DNA of 64,000 nt from Pantoea sp. At-9b. Lineage in GTDB: Bacteria > Pseudomonadota > Gammaproteobacteria > Enterobacterales > Enterobacteriaceae. Position numbers and translations under genes: made by a program. Numbering within the stretch: position 1 is the first letter of the stretch; the number at the start of each line of letters is the position of its first letter. Where the stretch lies: NCBI RefSeq assembly GCF_000175935.2, contig NC_014837.1, positions 496,001 through 560,000 on the forward strand, given 5' to 3'. Below the pieces are notes generated by a model. The model searched no databases, had not been told where the DNA came from, and saw only the letters and a program-made list of their open reading frames with translations. Shown in pieces: positions 16,831-28,663 of this stretch.

Positions 16831-18531
16831 TTAACGCGGCAGATTGTGCAAATGTGTGCGGAATTCGTCGGCGTTGAGGAAACCGGTCACGCGTGAGTCA
16901 GGGATCTCTTTGCCTTGTGCATCGAAGAACAGAATGGTTGGCAGCCCCAGTACCTGTAAATGCTGCAACAGCGCGTTATCCTGCGCATTATTGGCGGTGA
17001 CGTTCGCCTGCAACAGCTGTACCTGACTCAGGGCGTTGCGTACCTGTTCATCGCTAAAGGTGTATTTCTCAAACTCTTTGCATGCCACACACCAGTCGGC
17101 ATAGAGATCGACCATGGTGATGCGTCCCTGTGCCTGTTGCAGCGCGGTATCAAGCTGCTGGCTATTGGCAATCGGCTGGAAGGGCAGATGCGCCACAGTT
17201 TGTACCTGGTTATCTACGCTGAACGCCCAGTCCTGCAATGGTCGTGCTGCCACCACCGCTGCGGCCAGCATCACCACCTGGACGATGCGCCCTTTGCCCT
17301 GTAGCCCTAAACTCAGACGGAACGCCCAGGCAAAGAAGGCGACGCCGAGCAGGCTCCACAGGCGCATTCCCCACACATCGCCAATCACGCGTTCCAACAG
17401 GAAAACCGGCAACGCGAGGATCACAAAACCAAAACCCTCTTTGACGCTATGCATCCACGGGCCACTTTTGGGCAGCAGTTTATTACCGAACAGCGTCACG
17501 GCAATCAGCGGTAAACCCATACCAAACGCGTACAGCCACAAAGTACCGGCCCCGGCCAGCAGATTACCGCTCTGGGCGATATACAGCAGGATAGCGCTGA
17601 GTGGCGCGGTGGTGCAGGGGGAACAGATCAAACCCGCCAGCGCACCCATCGCAAACACGCCCGGCAGCGAGCCACCCTGATGACGGTTGCTCCAGAGCGT
17701 CAGACGCGTTTGCAGGCTGGCAGGCAGTTGCAGGGTGAACAGGCCAAACATCGACAGCGCCAGAATGATGAACAGCACTGAGAGGCCAATTAACACATAG
17801 GGATGCTGCAACGCCGCCTGGAAGCGCAAACCGGCGGCGGCGACCACCACACCGAGCGCGGTGTAAGTCAGCGCCATGCCTTGTACGTAGACCATGGCCA
17901 GGGCGAACAGGCGTCCGAGCGAGTAACGCCGTGGGCCGCCGAGGATGATGCTGGAGATCAGCGGGTACATCGGCAATACGCAGGGAGTAAAGGCCACGCC
18001 AATGCCAATCAGTAGCGCCCATAACGGCGAGAACGGCAGCGGGGTGCTGCGATGTTCTGCTTGTGCACTGACCGGCGGCGCAGCGTTATTGGCAGCCACG
18101 GCGTTGAGCGGTACTGTGCGGGTTTCTGGCGGATAACAAAAACCGGCAGCGGCACAGCCCTGATAGGTGACCGTCAGGGAGGCACCGTCGCTGGCCTGAT
18201 GAAGGGTCACCGGTAGCTGCAGATCCTGCGGATAGATTTCACTTTTGCCGTAGAACTCATCCTCGTGTGGCTGCCCTTGCGGCAGCGCCAGCGGGGCGAT
18301 CTGCGCTTTTTGCGGCGTAACGTGAATTTGCTGACGATAAAGATAATAGCCAGATTTGACTTTCCAGCTTAACGTCAGCTGATTGCCCTGCTGGCTAAAG
18401 TCAAAGCCAAAGGCCTGGTCAACCGGCACAAAGCGGCTGTTGCTATTGGGCGAAAAGATTGAGGCCTGGACCGACAGGCTGATGAACAGCGCCAGGCAGA
18501 GGCCGATCAGGCGAGAGATGCGTGCAACCAT
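16831..18531 (-). CDS. dsbD: DsbD, thiol:disulfide interchange protein
   Basis: The 566-residue protein moves electrons from cytoplasmic thioredoxin to periplasmic DsbC, DsbG and CcmG. A signal peptide (about residues 1-23) precedes an N-terminal domain with [10 protein letters not shown] central block of eight membrane helices has a conserved cysteine in [14 protein letters not shown]. The C-terminal thioredoxin domain has the active site WCVAC near residue 477. It overlaps the end of cutA by 25 bases and is followed by yjdC. Confidence 0.96.
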   Translation of the reverse strand: MVARISRLIGLCLALFISLSVQASIFSPNSNSRFVPVDQAFGFDFSQQGNQLTLSWKVKSGYYLYRQQIHVTPQKAQIAPLALPQGQPHEDEFYGKSEIYPQDLQLPVTLHQASDGASLTVTYQGCAAAGFCYPPETRTVPLNAVAANNAAPPVSAQAEHRSTPLPFSPLWALLIGIGVAFTPCVLPMYPLISSIILGGPRRYSLGRLFALAMVYVQGMALTYTALGVVVAAAGLRFQAALQHPYVLIGLSVLFIILALSMFGLFTLQLPASLQTRLTLWSNRHQGGSLPGVFAMGALAGLICSPCTTAPLSAILLYIAQSGNLLAGAGTLWLYAFGMGLPLIAVTLFGNKLLPKSGPWMHSVKEGFGFVILALPVFLLERVIGDVWGMRLWSLLGVAFFAWAFRLSLGLQGKGRIVQVVMLAAAVVAARPLQDWAFSVDNQVQTVAHLPFQPIANSQQLDTALQQAQGRITMVDLYADWCVACKEFEKYTFSDEQVRNALSQVQLLQANVTANNAQDNALLQHLQVLGLPTILFFDAQGKEIPDSRVTGFLNADEFRTHLHNLPR

Positions 18532-18830
18532 GACAAGTATTCATTGTCTCCATGTTGTACCGGCAGTGCCAGTAATTCGGGCACATCGTAGGGATGCGCC
18601 GCTTTAAGCAAATCCATCAGCGCCTGCTGATGTAGAGTATCGCACTTCAGCAACATCTGTACTTCGCTGACCCGTTCCAGTTTCCCTTCCCAGACATACA
18701 GCGAGGTTGCACCCGGCAGCAGCGTGACGCAGGCAGCCAGTTTGGCATTCAACGCCTGGGCAGCCAGTTGCTCTGCACTGGCCTGATCCGGTGCTGTGCA
18801 CAGCACCACAACGGCAGAATTGATGCTCAT
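18507..18830 (-). CDS. cutA: CutA, divalent-cation tolerance protein
   Basis: The 107-residue trimeric PII-like protein has family signatures [19 protein letters not shown] and a C-terminal YLSWLH. The frame is open further upstream, but the ATG at 18830 has GGAG 7 bases before it and gives the normal CutA length. The gene overlaps dsbD by 25 bases, as in related species. CutA is linked to copper tolerance in E. coli, but its molecular role is unsettled. Confidence 0.93.
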   Translation of the reverse strand: MSINSAVVVLCTAPDQASAEQLAAQALNAKLAACVTLLPGATSLYVWEGKLERVSEVQMLLKCDTLHQQALMDLLKAAHPYDVPELLALPVQHGDNEYLSWLHASLA

Positions 18831-18904
18831 CAGAAGGCTCCGGTGACGAAAGCGGTGATGATAACACGCCCCGCTAAACACAAGGTTTACAGGATGTAAC
18901 CAGG

Positions 18905-20206
18905 CTAGAGGATCAGGCTGCCAAACAGAAAACCAAACAGCACCGACAACGCAATAGCCAGCACGCCAGGTACGATAAAGGAATGATTAAACACAAACTT
19001 ACCGATGCGTGTGGAGCCGGTGTCATCCATCTCTACCGCGGCCAGCAGCGTCGGGTAAGTGGGCAACACAAACAGGGCTGAAACCGCAGCAAATGAGGCA
19101 ATGGCCGCATGGGGGGATACGCCCAGCAGCAGCGCGGCGGGCATCAGTGCTTTGGTGGTCGCGGCCTGCGAATAGAGCAGGGTAGCGGCAAAGAACAGCA
19201 CCAGCGCCAGTAACCACGGATAGCTTTGCAACATATCACCGGCCAGCGTCTGGATAGCGTCGAGGTGCGCTTTTACAAAGGTATCTCCTAACCAGGCCAC
19301 CCCCATGACGCAGATACAGGCGCTCATCCCGGACTTGAACGTACTGGCGCTCAGGATCTCACCGGTATCGATTTTGCAGGTCAGGCAGATGAGTGTGGCG
19401 ATGGTGAGCATAAACACCACAATGGCCTCGTTACGCGGCAGCACCGGGTGAGCAATCAAGCCGACATTTTCGCTGATAGCGGTGGCATAGAGTACCACCG
19501 CCACAATGCCGACCAGGAACAGCAACACCGAACGTTTGGCACCGGGCTTGAGATTGAACACCTGCGCACCCCGCAACGTCACTTCTCCCTTCGCCAGCCG
19601 GGTCTGATAAACCGCGTCGTCTTTCAACTCTTTGCCGAGGAAATTGGTGACAATCGCGGCACAGAAGATCGCCAGCATGGTCGAGGGTAAAGCCACGCCG
19701 AGCAGGGCCAGATAACTGACACCGCGCGGTTCCAGCAGCGAGGCGAAAAAGACTACCGCAGCGGAGATAGGCGAGGCGGTGATGGCAATTTGCGACGCTA
19801 CCACGGCGATGGAGAGCGGGCGTGATGGTCGTACCCCTTGCTCTTTCGCCACTTCAGCGATGACCGGCAGGGTGGAAAAAGCGGTATGGCCGGTACCGGC
19901 CAGCAGCGTCATGACATAGGTGACCAGCGGTGCGAGGAAGGTGACATAACGCGGATGACGGCGTAGCAGGCGTTCAGCGAGGCTGACGAGGTAATCCATA
20001 CCGCCCGCCACTTGCATAGCCGCAATAGCGGCGATCACCGCCATGATGATTTCAATCACATCAAAGGGAATCGCGCCCGGTTTCATGCCGCAAAACAGCG
20101 TCAGGATCAGCACGCCCAGGCCACCGGCAAAACCAATGCCGATACCGCCTAAACGGGCACCCAACCAGATCGCCAGCAACACGATGATTAATTCGACCAC
20201 GACCAT
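18905..20206 (-). CDS. dcuA: DcuA, C4-dicarboxylate transporter
   Basis: The 433-residue inner-membrane carrier exchanges fumarate, malate or aspartate for succinate. It has the DcuA/DcuB opening [20 protein letters not shown] and about ten hydrophobic segments, with [13 protein letters not shown] near residue 105. It is directly downstream of aspA as in E. coli, and aspA has its own terminator between them. DcuA supplies L-aspartate that AspA deaminates. Confidence 0.95.
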   Translation of the reverse strand: MVVVELIIVLLAIWLGARLGGIGIGFAGGLGVLILTLFCGMKPGAIPFDVIEIIMAVIAAIAAMQVAGGMDYLVSLAERLLRRHPRYVTFLAPLVTYVMTLLAGTGHTAFSTLPVIAEVAKEQGVRPSRPLSIAVVASQIAITASPISAAVVFFASLLEPRGVSYLALLGVALPSTMLAIFCAAIVTNFLGKELKDDAVYQTRLAKGEVTLRGAQVFNLKPGAKRSVLLFLVGIVAVVLYATAISENVGLIAHPVLPRNEAIVVFMLTIATLICLTCKIDTGEILSASTFKSGMSACICVMGVAWLGDTFVKAHLDAIQTLAGDMLQSYPWLLALVLFFAATLLYSQAATTKALMPAALLLGVSPHAAIASFAAVSALFVLPTYPTLLAAVEMDDTGSTRIGKFVFNHSFIVPGVLAIALSVLFGFLFGSLIL

Positions 20207-20250
20207 CTTTTCACTCCCTGAAACGCGACATCCCTTAGTTGTAGTCGCCC

Positions 20251-20283
20251 AAAAAAAACACGCCCGTATTCTATACGGGCGTG
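20251..20283 (-). terminator. Terminator of aspA
   Basis: CACGCCCGTAT (20259-20269) and ATACGGGCGTG (20273-20283) form an 11-bp perfect stem with a 3-base loop. On the minus strand a run of eight U follows. Confidence 0.95.
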
Positions 20284-20309
20284 CTTGCTACAACGTGATC
20301 CAGAACGAG

Positions 20310-21746
20310 TTATTGTTCGTTTTCGTCGGTGTAACGTTTGGCTTTGTAGGCCGGGAACATCAGGTTCTGAATCGAGAAGATATCGTCCAGTTCCGCTTCG
20401 GTCAGCAGGCCACGTTCCAGCACCACTTCACGCACGCTCTTGCCGGTTTCAGCACAAATCTTACCGACGATGTCACCGTTGTGGTGACCAATGTACGGAT
20501 TGAGGTAAGTGACGATACCGATGGAGTTAAATACGTAGGCTTCACACACCGCTTTGTTGGCGGTGATGCCGTTGACGCATTTCTCCAGCAGGTTGTAGCA
20601 GGCGTTGGTCAGGATGCTGATGGATTCAAACAATGCCTGACCGATGACCGGTTCCATCACGTTAAGCTGCAACTGCCCGGCTTCGGCGGCCATCGTCACC
20701 GTCGTGTCGTTGCCGATCACCTTGAAGCACACCTGGTTCACCACTTCCGGCACCACCGGGTTGACTTTGGCTGGCATGATGGAAGAGCCCGCCTGCAATT
20801 CCGGTAAGTTGATCTCGTTGAGACCGGCACGCGGACCGGAGGAGAGCAGGCGCAGGTCGTTACAGATTTTCGACAGTTTCACCGCCAGACGTTTCAGTGA
20901 TGAATGCACCATCACGTAAGCACCGCAGTCGGAGGTGGCTTCAATCAGATCTTCCGCTGGCACCACCGGCAGGTTGCTGACCTCTGCCAGACGCTGCACC
21001 GCCAGCTGCTGATAGCCGTCCGGTGTGTTGAGACGGGTGCCGATTGCGGTGGCACCGAGGTTCACTTCCAGCAGCAGTTCTGCGGTACGCAGTACGCTGC
21101 GCGTCTCTTCATTCAGCAGCACGTTGAAGGCGTGGAACTCCTGACCGAGGGTCATTGGTACCGCGTCCTGCAACTGGGTACGGCCCATTTTGAGGATGTT
21201 CTCGAATTCCACCGCTTTGCGCTGGAAGCCTTCACCCAGTTGGTTGATGGCATCGATCAGTTTCAGAATCGAGGTATACACCGCGATACGGAAACCGGTG
21301 GGATAAGCGTCATTGGTAGACTGACACTTGTTCACGTGGTCGTTCGGGTTGAGGTATTGATATTCACCTTTGTGGTGACCCATCAGCTCCAGACCGATGT
21401 TGGCCAGTACTTCGTTGGTGTTCATATTGACGGAGGTCCCTGCGCCGCCCTGATAGACGTCCACCGGGAATTGATCCATGCACTTACCGTTGTTCAGCAC
21501 CTCGTCGCAAGCCTGAATAATGGTGTTAGCAATGTTGCGAGGAATTGTTTGCAGCTCTTTGTTCGCCAGGGCGGCTGCTTTCTTCACCATCACCATACCG
21601 CGAACGAATTCTGGTATGTCGCTGATTTTACTATTACTAATATAGAAGTTCTCAATCGCACGCAGAGTGTGAACACCATAGTAGGCGTCGGCCGGAACTT
21701 CACGCATGCCTAACAGGTCTTCTTCGATACGAATGTTGTTCGCCAT
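20310..21746 (-). CDS. aspA: AspA, aspartate ammonia-lyase
   Basis: The 478-residue enzyme of the fumarase/aspartase superfamily converts L-aspartate to fumarate and ammonia. The superfamily signature [11 protein letters not shown] holds the catalytic-loop serine near residue 327, and [10 protein letters not shown] lies near residue 142. The open frame extends 55 codons upstream, but the ATG at 21746 has AGAAGG before it and gives the exact E. coli length. A tandem 11-base repeat lies in the leader and a perfect CRP site lies about 245 bases upstream. Confidence 0.97.
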   Translation of the reverse strand: MANNIRIEEDLLGMREVPADAYYGVHTLRAIENFYISNSKISDIPEFVRGMVMVKKAAALANKELQTIPRNIANTIIQACDEVLNNGKCMDQFPVDVYQGGAGTSVNMNTNEVLANIGLELMGHHKGEYQYLNPNDHVNKCQSTNDAYPTGFRIAVYTSILKLIDAINQLGEGFQRKAVEFENILKMGRTQLQDAVPMTLGQEFHAFNVLLNEETRSVLRTAELLLEVNLGATAIGTRLNTPDGYQQLAVQRLAEVSNLPVVPAEDLIEATSDCGAYVMVHSSLKRLAVKLSKICNDLRLLSSGPRAGLNEINLPELQAGSSIMPAKVNPVVPEVVNQVCFKVIGNDTTVTMAAEAGQLQLNVMEPVIGQALFESISILTNACYNLLEKCVNGITANKAVCEAYVFNSIGIVTYLNPYIGHHNGDIVGKICAETGKSVREVVLERGLLTEAELDDIFSIQNLMFPAYKAKRYTDENEQ

Positions 21747-21763
21747 GATTACCTTCTTATTAT

Positions 21764-21791
21764 GGCTGCTGAGTGGCTGCTGAGTGGCTGC
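21764..21791. repeat. Tandem 11-base repeat in the aspA leader
   Basis: GGCTGCTGAGT occurs twice in direct succession (21764-21774 and 21775-21785), followed by a partial third copy GGCTGC. It ends 18 bases upstream of the aspA ATG, next to the ribosome site. Confidence 0.8.
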
Positions 21792-21984
21792 CGGACGCAC
21801 TCTGAGGCGATCAGAGGAGGGCGGCGAGTCACGTGCAGGTGATGCAATTATATTGTCGTGGAATACCAGCGCCGACATTTTATCCATCTTCGGTCTGGCG
21901 AGCACGATCATATTCTGTCATTACAGAAAAGCCTGTGCACAGATCACTTTACGGGCTTTTGCTGGCGCTACGCTAATAACGATA

Positions 21985-22000
21985 TGTGATGTTTCTCACA
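21985..22000. promoter_or_regulatory. Perfect CRP-binding palindrome
   Basis: TGTGA-N6-TCACA is exact, with AT-rich flanks on both sides. CRP activation of aspA is established in E. coli, and fxsA lies on the other side. Confidence 0.88.
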
Positions 22001-22142
22001 ATTTTAAGTCAGCCGGAAAAATTTGGCAGGATCGGTTGAAATCAGCGCTCGGAATGACCATCTCTTTCTTTACGGTCCCTTTGACCCTCCCATTCTGCTG
22101 TCTGGCTTGGCGCGAGACAGCCTCAACTCACAGGAGATATCG

Positions 22143-22595
22143 GTGCGCTGGTTACCGTTTGTGATCTTTTTTGTTCTGGCCTGGATTGAAATCACGCTTT
22201 TCATCAAGGTCGCGCATGTGATGGGCGTGCTGCTCACCATGCTACTGGTGATTTTCACCTCCTGTATTGGTGTCTCGCTGGTGAAAAATCAGGGCGTGAA
22301 AAACTTCATGCTGATGCAGGAGAAAATGGCGCGTAATGAAAGCCCGGCGGCGGAGATGATCAAAAGCGTTTCACTGATTATCTCGGGCTTTTTGCTGCTG
22401 CTGCCCGGCTTTTTCACCGATTTCCTCGGCTTACTGCTGCTGTTGCCGCCGGTGCAAAAGCACCTGACGCTGAAGCTGATGCCGCACCTGCGCGTCTGGC
22501 GTGGTCCCGGAGCCGGGCCGGACAGTGGTTTTACCGTGGATGGTGAGTACGAACGTAAAAACAACGATCGTATAGGCCAGGACAAAGATCAGTAA
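22143..22595 (+). CDS. fxsA: FxsA, inner-membrane protein
   Basis: The 150-residue protein starts at a GTG behind aggagatatcg and begins RWLPFVIFF as in E. coli. It has four hydrophobic segments and the conserved SPAAEMIKSVSLIISGFLLL and LLPGFFTDFLG blocks, followed by a polar C-terminal tail. FxsA overproduction relieves phage T7 exclusion by the F plasmid; its normal role is unclear. The open frame continues 40 codons further upstream, but that part is not conserved. Confidence 0.94.
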   Translation: MRWLPFVIFFVLAWIEITLFIKVAHVMGVLLTMLLVIFTSCIGVSLVKNQGVKNFMLMQEKMARNESPAAEMIKSVSLIISGFLLLLPGFFTDFLGLLLLLPPVQKHLTLKLMPHLRVWRGPGAGPDSGFTVDGEYERKNNDRIGQDKDQ

Positions 22596-22601
22596 TTTCC
22601 G

Positions 22602-22625
22602 AAAGGCGGCGCAAGCCGCCTTTTT
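22602..22625 (+). terminator. Terminator of fxsA
   Basis: AAAGGCGGC and GCCGCCTTT form a 9-bp stem followed by TTTTT. Confidence 0.92.
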
Positions 22626-22677
22626 GCTGGGTTTTTCGTCGTCTGTTACAAAAACGAAAATTTTTTCTGGTTTCCCC

Positions 22678-22706
22678 CTTGAAAGCCTTCTTATTAGCCC
22701 TAATCT
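22678..22706 (+). promoter_or_regulatory. Sigma-32 heat-shock promoter of groES-groEL
   Basis: CTTGAAA (22678-22684) matches the sigma-32 -35 consensus exactly. After a 13-base spacer comes CCCTAATCT, close to the CCCCAT-type -10. The element is about 90 bases before groES. Confidence 0.85.
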
Positions 22707-22791
22707 CTTCCACCACGAGGCCGGAAGCCATGAAGCCCGGCGTTCAACCCCTAAAACTGAATGATTGGACTTTCTAAAGGAGAGCTATCAC

Positions 22792-23085
22792 ATGTCAATT
22801 CGTCCGTTACATGATCGCGTGATCGTCAAGCGTAAAGAAGTTGAAGCAAAATCAGCTGGCGGCATCGTTCTGACCGGTTCTGCGGCAGGCAAATCTACTC
22901 GTGGCGAAGTGGTTGCAGTAGGTAAAGGCCGTATCCTGGAAAACGGCAACATCCTGCCACTGGACGTTAAAGTGGGCGACGTGGTGATTTTCAACGAAGG
23001 TTACGGCGCAAAAACTGAGAAGATCGACAACGAAGAAGTTCTGATCATCTCTGAAAGCGACATTCTGGCGATTGTTGAAGCGTAA
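22792..23085 (+). CDS. groES: GroES co-chaperonin
   Basis: The 97-residue Hsp10 lid protein begins [14 protein letters not shown] and contains the mobile loop [12 protein letters not shown] near residues 20-31. It caps the GroEL ring. The ATG at 22792 follows aaaggagagc. The upstream in-frame start at 22765 is rejected because the conserved N-terminus begins here. It is the first gene of the heat-shock operon with groEL, 48 bases downstream. Confidence 0.98.
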   Translation: MSIRPLHDRVIVKRKEVEAKSAGGIVLTGSAAGKSTRGEVVAVGKGRILENGNILPLDVKVGDVVIFNEGYGAKTEKIDNEEVLIISESDILAIVEA

Positions 23086-23121
23086 TTTTTACGCGTAATT
23101 CACTGAACGAAACGAATTTAA

Positions 23122-24783
<1,662 letters not shown>

Positions 24784-24811
24784 TTGCCCCTGACGGCTTA
24801 AGTCATCTGAG

Positions 24812-24845
24812 AACCCCTGATCGGCAACGGTCAGGGGTTTTTCTT
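24812..24845 (+). terminator. Terminator of groESL
   Basis: AACCCCTGA (24812-24820) and TCAGGGGTT (24831-24839) form the stem, followed by TTTTCTTTT. Confidence 0.93.
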
Positions 24846-24977
24846 TTGCTGGCGAAAGGGTATAAGTAAGGGCGCAACACTTCGGCTTCGCGGGTTAGGG
24901 CAATGAATGTTCAGAAAAAATGTGCGCTTTTCTGCTACGCTGCCACCCGACACTGATGATAATAAATGGGGATTACA

Positions 24978-25325
24978 ATGCGGATTAACCTCTTGCTCGG
25001 ACTGGCAGTCGGTAGTTTACTGCTGGCGGGTTGCAGCAGCTCAAATCAACTGAGTGCTGGCGGCGAGCGCGTGACTTTCGTCGATCAGCAACCGGGCAGC
25101 CAATGTCAGCTTCTGGGAAATGTCACCGGTTCACAGAGCAACTGGCTGAGTGGCTCTGGCGGTGAAGGCAGTTCACTGCGCGGTGCAGCCAACGACCTGC
25201 GCAACCGCGCGGCAGAAATGGGCGGCAACACGATTTATGGCGCGACCAGCCCAACGCAGAATCTGCTGTCGGCGTTTGCCCCGCTCGACAGCAAAATGAC
25301 CGGTCAGGTTTACAAGTGCCCATAA
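24978..25325 (+). CDS. yjeI: YjeI-like lipoprotein (DUF4156)
   Basis: The 115-residue protein has a lipoprotein signal peptide with lipobox LLAGC, giving an acylated Cys near residue 18. A DUF4156 domain follows with QCQLLGNVTG, GAANDLRNRA and a C-terminal GQVYKCP. It matches E. coli YjeI along its length and sits between groEL and epmB, as in E. coli. The ATG at 24978 follows tggggat; a second ATG 12 bases upstream is possible. The function is unknown. Confidence 0.9.
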   Translation: MRINLLLGLAVGSLLLAGCSSSNQLSAGGERVTFVDQQPGSQCQLLGNVTGSQSNWLSGSGGEGSSLRGAANDLRNRAAEMGGNTIYGATSPTQNLLSAFAPLDSKMTGQVYKCP

Positions 25326-25357
25326 CGGCATAGTCAGGTAAATTTGCCCCTTTCCGT

Positions 25358-25385
25358 AACGGCGCGATATATCGCGCCGTTTTGG
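25358..25385. terminator. Bidirectional terminator between yjeI and epmB
   Basis: AACGGCGCGAT (25358-25368) and ATCGCGCCGTT (25371-25381) form an 11-bp stem between convergent genes. A T-tract lies on the plus strand only; the minus-strand tail is weaker. Confidence 0.8.
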
Positions 25386-25396
25386 ATCGCAGGCGG

Positions 25397-26425
25397 TTAT
25401 TCCTGACGCAACTGCAAATCGAGTGGCGTTTTACTCGGTTCCCCACCGATTTCACGCGCCAGCTTGGGTACCATATACCCTGACACCATCGTCAGCAGCT
25501 CGCGTACCAGCGCACGGGCCTCATCATCCGGCACAAAGAAGTGCGCTGCACCCTGTACCTTATCCAGTACGTGCAGGTAATAAGGCAGAATGCCCGCATC
25601 AAACAGCGCGTTGCTGAGGTCGGCCAGCTGCTGCGCCTTATCGTTAACGCCACGCAGCAGTACGCTCTGATTCAGCAGAGTGACGCCCGCACGTTTTAGC
25701 ATTTGCATGCCGTAACGCAATTCATCATCGATCTCTTGCGCATGGTTGATATGGCTCACCAGCAGTACCTGCAAGCGGGTATTGGCCAGCAACTGGCATA
25801 ATCCCTCGGTAATTCGCGCCGGAATCACCACAGGCAGGCGGCTGTGAATACGCAGACGTTTCAGATGCGGGAGTTTCTCCAGTGCCTCAATCAGCCAGGC
25901 CAGTTCATGATCTTTGGCCATCAGCGGATCGCCGCCAGAAAAAATGATCTCATCCAGCTCAGGATGATCGGCAATGTAGTCAATGGCGGCCTGCCAGTTA
26001 CGTTTGTTGCCCTGATTATCCTGATACGGGAAGTGGCGACGGAAGCAGTAGCGGCAATTGACGGCGCAGCCGCCTTTTACCAACAACAGCGCGCGGTTTC
26101 TATACTTATGCAGTAAACCCGGCACCACGCTGCTTTGTTCATCCAGCGGGTCGGTGCTGTAACCTGGCGCATCATTGAACTCCTGACGGCTGGTCAACAC
26201 TTGCAACAGTAGCGGGTCCTGGGCATCGCCGATTTTCATGCGCTGAATGAACGCGCGGGGTACGCGCAGGGCGAAAAGCCGCCTTGCTTCAGTGCCTTCG
26301 GCCAATTCAGCATGGCGATCGAGAGCTAAAAGTTGCAGTAATTCAGCAGGATCGGTGACAACATCAGCAAGTTGCTGCAACCAATCTTCTCTGGAAGGGG
26401 GATTTAGGGTTACAATGTGTGCCAT
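25397..26425 (-). CDS. epmB: EpmB, EF-P beta-lysine formation enzyme (lysine 2,3-aminomutase type)
   Basis: The 342-residue radical-SAM enzyme converts (S)-alpha-lysine to (R)-beta-lysine for modification of EF-P. The radical-SAM cluster motif [15 protein letters not shown] is near residue 120, followed by [13 protein letters not shown] lysine is expected in the C-terminal third. It is divergent from efp across 41 bases, as in E. coli, and epmA lies 3 kb away in the same window. Confidence 0.96.
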   Translation of the reverse strand: MAHIVTLNPPSREDWLQQLADVVTDPAELLQLLALDRHAELAEGTEARRLFALRVPRAFIQRMKIGDAQDPLLLQVLTSRQEFNDAPGYSTDPLDEQSSVVPGLLHKYRNRALLLVKGGCAVNCRYCFRRHFPYQDNQGNKRNWQAAIDYIADHPELDEIIFSGGDPLMAKDHELAWLIEALEKLPHLKRLRIHSRLPVVIPARITEGLCQLLANTRLQVLLVSHINHAQEIDDELRYGMQMLKRAGVTLLNQSVLLRGVNDKAQQLADLSNALFDAGILPYYLHVLDKVQGAAHFFVPDDEARALVRELLTMVSGYMVPKLAREIGGEPSKTPLDLQLRQE

Positions 26426-26466
26426 TTTTTTGGCTATTACCAGTTCAATATTTACAGAGGGCCTTT

Positions 26467-27033
26467 ATGGCGACTTATCTTAGCAACGATTTTCGTTCCG
26501 GTCTTAAAATCATGTTCGAAGGCGAGCCGTATGCCATCGAATCCAGTGAGTTCGTTAAGCCGGGTAAAGGCCAGGCATTCGCACGCGTTAAAATGCGTCG
26601 TCTGCTGACCGGTTCTCGTGTTGAGAAAACCTTCAAATCTACCGACTCTGCCGAAGGCGCAGACGTGAAGGATATGACGCTGCAGTACTCATACAACGAC
26701 GGCGATTTCTTCTACTTTATGCACCCGGAAAGCTTCGAGCAGTATCAGGTTGAAGCTAAAGTTCTGGATGAAGTCCAGAAGTGGTTGCAGGACAACGCTG
26801 ATTGTATCGTTACCCTGTGGAACGATAAAGCCATTGCCGTTCAGCCGCCGAACTTCATCGAAGCTGAAGTTATCGAAACCGATCCAGGCCTGAAGGGTGA
26901 TACCGCAGGTACTGGTGGTAAGCCGGCTACGCTGGCAACTGGCGCAGTAGTTAAAGTGCCGTTGTTCGTGCAGATTGGCGAAGTCGTGAAAGTGGATACC
27001 CGCTCTGGCGAATACGTGTCTCGCGTAAAATAA
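26467..27033 (+). CDS. efp: Translation elongation factor P
   Basis: The 188-residue three-domain protein rescues ribosomes stalled at polyproline. The modified lysine is Lys34 in KPGKGQAF, the site that receives beta-lysine from EpmA/EpmB. The frame is open 16 codons upstream, but the ATG at 26467 gives the conserved [11 protein letters not shown] start and follows agaggg. A strong terminator follows. Confidence 0.98.
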   Translation: MATYLSNDFRSGLKIMFEGEPYAIESSEFVKPGKGQAFARVKMRRLLTGSRVEKTFKSTDSAEGADVKDMTLQYSYNDGDFFYFMHPESFEQYQVEAKVLDEVQKWLQDNADCIVTLWNDKAIAVQPPNFIEAEVIETDPGLKGDTAGTGGKPATLATGAVVKVPLFVQIGEVVKVDTRSGEYVSRVK

Positions 27034-27043
27034 TCGTCAAATC

Positions 27044-27072
27044 AGGCGCATCCTTCGATGCGCCTTTTTTTT
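27044..27072 (+). terminator. Terminator of efp
   Basis: AGGCGCATC (27044-27052) and GATGCGCCT (27057-27065) close a CTTC loop, followed by eight T. Confidence 0.95.
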
Positions 27073-27088
27073 AAGTGAGTTCAGAATA

Positions 27089-27220
27089 ATGAAAAAGTTG
27101 GCAAAATTCGTCGCCTTTGCGTTGCTGGTCTCCTCGGCTTTAAGTGCCTGCAACACTTTCCACGGCTTCGGTGAAGATGTCTCCCATCTGGGTGGCGCAA
27201 TTTCACGGGCCGCTAAGTAA
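27089..27220 (+). CDS. ecnA: Entericidin A-family small lipoprotein
   Basis: The 43-residue peptide MKKLAKFVAFALLVSSALSA is followed by the lipobox cysteine (LSAC). The mature part is a short amphipathic tail with GFGEDVSHLGG. In E. coli the entericidin locus encodes two small lipoproteins, with EcnA as antidote to EcnB. Length, order and position after efp all fit. Confidence 0.9.
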   Translation: MKKLAKFVAFALLVSSALSACNTFHGFGEDVSHLGGAISRAAK

Positions 27221-27322
27221 ACACCAGCGCCTCTCCTTTTTCTGCGGCCAACACCGCAGCGTTGCGTTTAAGGACTATGCTTTAAAAGCTGTACTTTTAC
27301 TGCAACCAAAAAGGATATTGTT

Positions 27323-27457
27323 ATGTTAAAGAAAAGTATTGTCGCGATTTTCTCCGTACTGGTGCTTTCCTCACTGCTTTCTGCCTGCAACACCACCCGT
27401 GGTGTAGGGGAAGACGTAGAAGCAGGCGGCAAGGCAATTCAACGCACCGCGCAGTAA
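27323..27457 (+). CDS. ecnB: Entericidin B-family small lipoprotein
   Basis: The 44-residue lipoprotein has lipobox LLSAC and mature start [17 protein letters not shown], the conserved entericidin motif. The ribosome site is aagga. A CTATGCT hexamer at 27275-27281 resembles the -10 of sigma-S promoters; E. coli ecnB is induced by sigma-S at stationary phase. An imperfect hairpin with TTTTCTTTT at about 27462-27500 ends the unit. Confidence 0.92.
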   Translation: MLKKSIVAIFSVLVLSSLLSACNTTRGVGEDVEAGGKAIQRTAQ

Positions 27458-27655
27458 TCTCTGACCGGTGCGGAACGCGTTTCGTACCGGCTTTTCTTTT
27501 CCCCGGCTTTATCCCAAACCGCCCATCCTCCTCTCCTTGCTGCTTTTAAAGCCACTGACCCTATGGTGATATTGAGGGCGTAAGCGTGGCGGCGTTGTCT
27601 GTCATCGCCAATACGGGTAGACTTCCACCCCTTATCTGTATAAGGAGTCATCAAC

Positions 27656-28633
27656 ATGAGCGAAACGGCAAGCTGGCAGCCGAGCGCACCCATTGCCAAT
27701 TTGTTGAAACGTGCCGCTATTATGGCGGAAATTCGACGTTTCTTTGCCGATCGCGGCGTGCTGGAGGTCGATACCCCGGCGATGAGCCAGGCGACCATCA
27801 CGGACATCCATCTGGTGCCCTTCCAGACGCGTTTTGTTGGCCCCGGAGCCAGCGAAGGGCGCGACCTGTGGCTGATGACCAGCCCGGAATACCATATGAA
27901 GCGCCTGCTGGCGGCGGGGAGCGGCCCGATCTACCAGCTGGGACGTAGTTTCCGTAATGAAGAAGCCGGACGACATCACAATCCTGAATTCACCATGCTG
28001 GAGTGGTATCGTCCGCACTACGATATGTATCGCCTGATGAATGAGGTCGACGACCTGCTGCAACAGGTGCTGGAGTGCGATAGCGCAGAATCCCTTTCGT
28101 ACCAGCAGGCGTTTATTCGTCACCTCGAGCTGGACCCGCTGTCTGCGGATAAAGCTCAACTGCGCGAAGCGGCAGAAAAACTGGGTGACGGCGAACTGGC
28201 ACGCGATGAAGACGATCGCGACACCCTGCTGCAATTGCTGTTCATGCTGGGTGTCGAGCCGAAAATTGGCATCGATAAGCCCACCTTTGTCTACCACTTC
28301 CCGGCCAGCCAGGCGGCACTGGCGGAGATCAGTACCGAAGATCACCGCGTCGCAGAGCGTTTTGAGGTGTATTACAAAGGGGTGGAGTTGGCGAACGGTT
28401 TCCGTGAGTTAACTGACAGTCGTGAGCAACGTCAGCGTTTTGAGCAGGATAACCGTCGGCGCGCGGCGCGTGGCTTGCCACAGCATCCGATCGACACCAA
28501 CCTGCTGGATGCGTTAAAGCACGGTATGCCAGCCTGCTCAGGTGTGGCGCTGGGTGTGGATCGTTTGATCATGCTGGCGCTGAAGGCCAGCTCGTTAAGT
28601 GAAGTGATCGCCTTCCCGGTCGATCGCAGCTAG
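27656..28633 (+). CDS. epmA: EpmA, EF-P beta-lysine ligase (PoxA/GenX)
   Basis: The 325-residue class II lysyl-tRNA-synthetase paralogue lacks the anticodon-binding domain. It carries class II motifs: motif 2 as [20 protein letters not shown] near residue 100, and motif 3 [12 protein letters not shown] near residue 300. It activates (R)-beta-lysine and attaches it to EF-P Lys34. In E. coli epmA lies beside frdABCD; here it directly follows ecnB, bringing it 0.6 kb from efp. Confidence 0.96.
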   Translation: MSETASWQPSAPIANLLKRAAIMAEIRRFFADRGVLEVDTPAMSQATITDIHLVPFQTRFVGPGASEGRDLWLMTSPEYHMKRLLAAGSGPIYQLGRSFRNEEAGRHHNPEFTMLEWYRPHYDMYRLMNEVDDLLQQVLECDSAESLSYQQAFIRHLELDPLSADKAQLREAAEKLGDGELARDEDDRDTLLQLLFMLGVEPKIGIDKPTFVYHFPASQAALAEISTEDHRVAERFEVYYKGVELANGFRELTDSREQRQRFEQDNRRRAARGLPQHPIDTNLLDALKHGMPACSGVALGVDRLIMLALKASSLSEVIAFPVDRS

Positions 28634-28663
28634 CAGCCAGGCGGGCGGTGTTATCACGCCCGC

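Larger units (their letters stand above)
21747..22142. other. Intergenic control region between aspA and fxsA
   Basis: This 396-base divergent region holds the aspA leader with a tandem repeat (21764-21791) and a candidate aspA -10 box on the minus strand (TATGAT, 21907-21912). It also holds a perfect CRP palindrome at 21985-22000 and the fxsA ribosome site just before 22143. The CRP centre is about 90 bases from the start implied by the -10, resembling E. coli aspA. Confidence 0.55.

Noticed and set aside
20904..21713. 269-codon open frame on the plus strand
   Set aside because: It is antisense to aspA, rich in His, Val and Gln as usual for such shadows.
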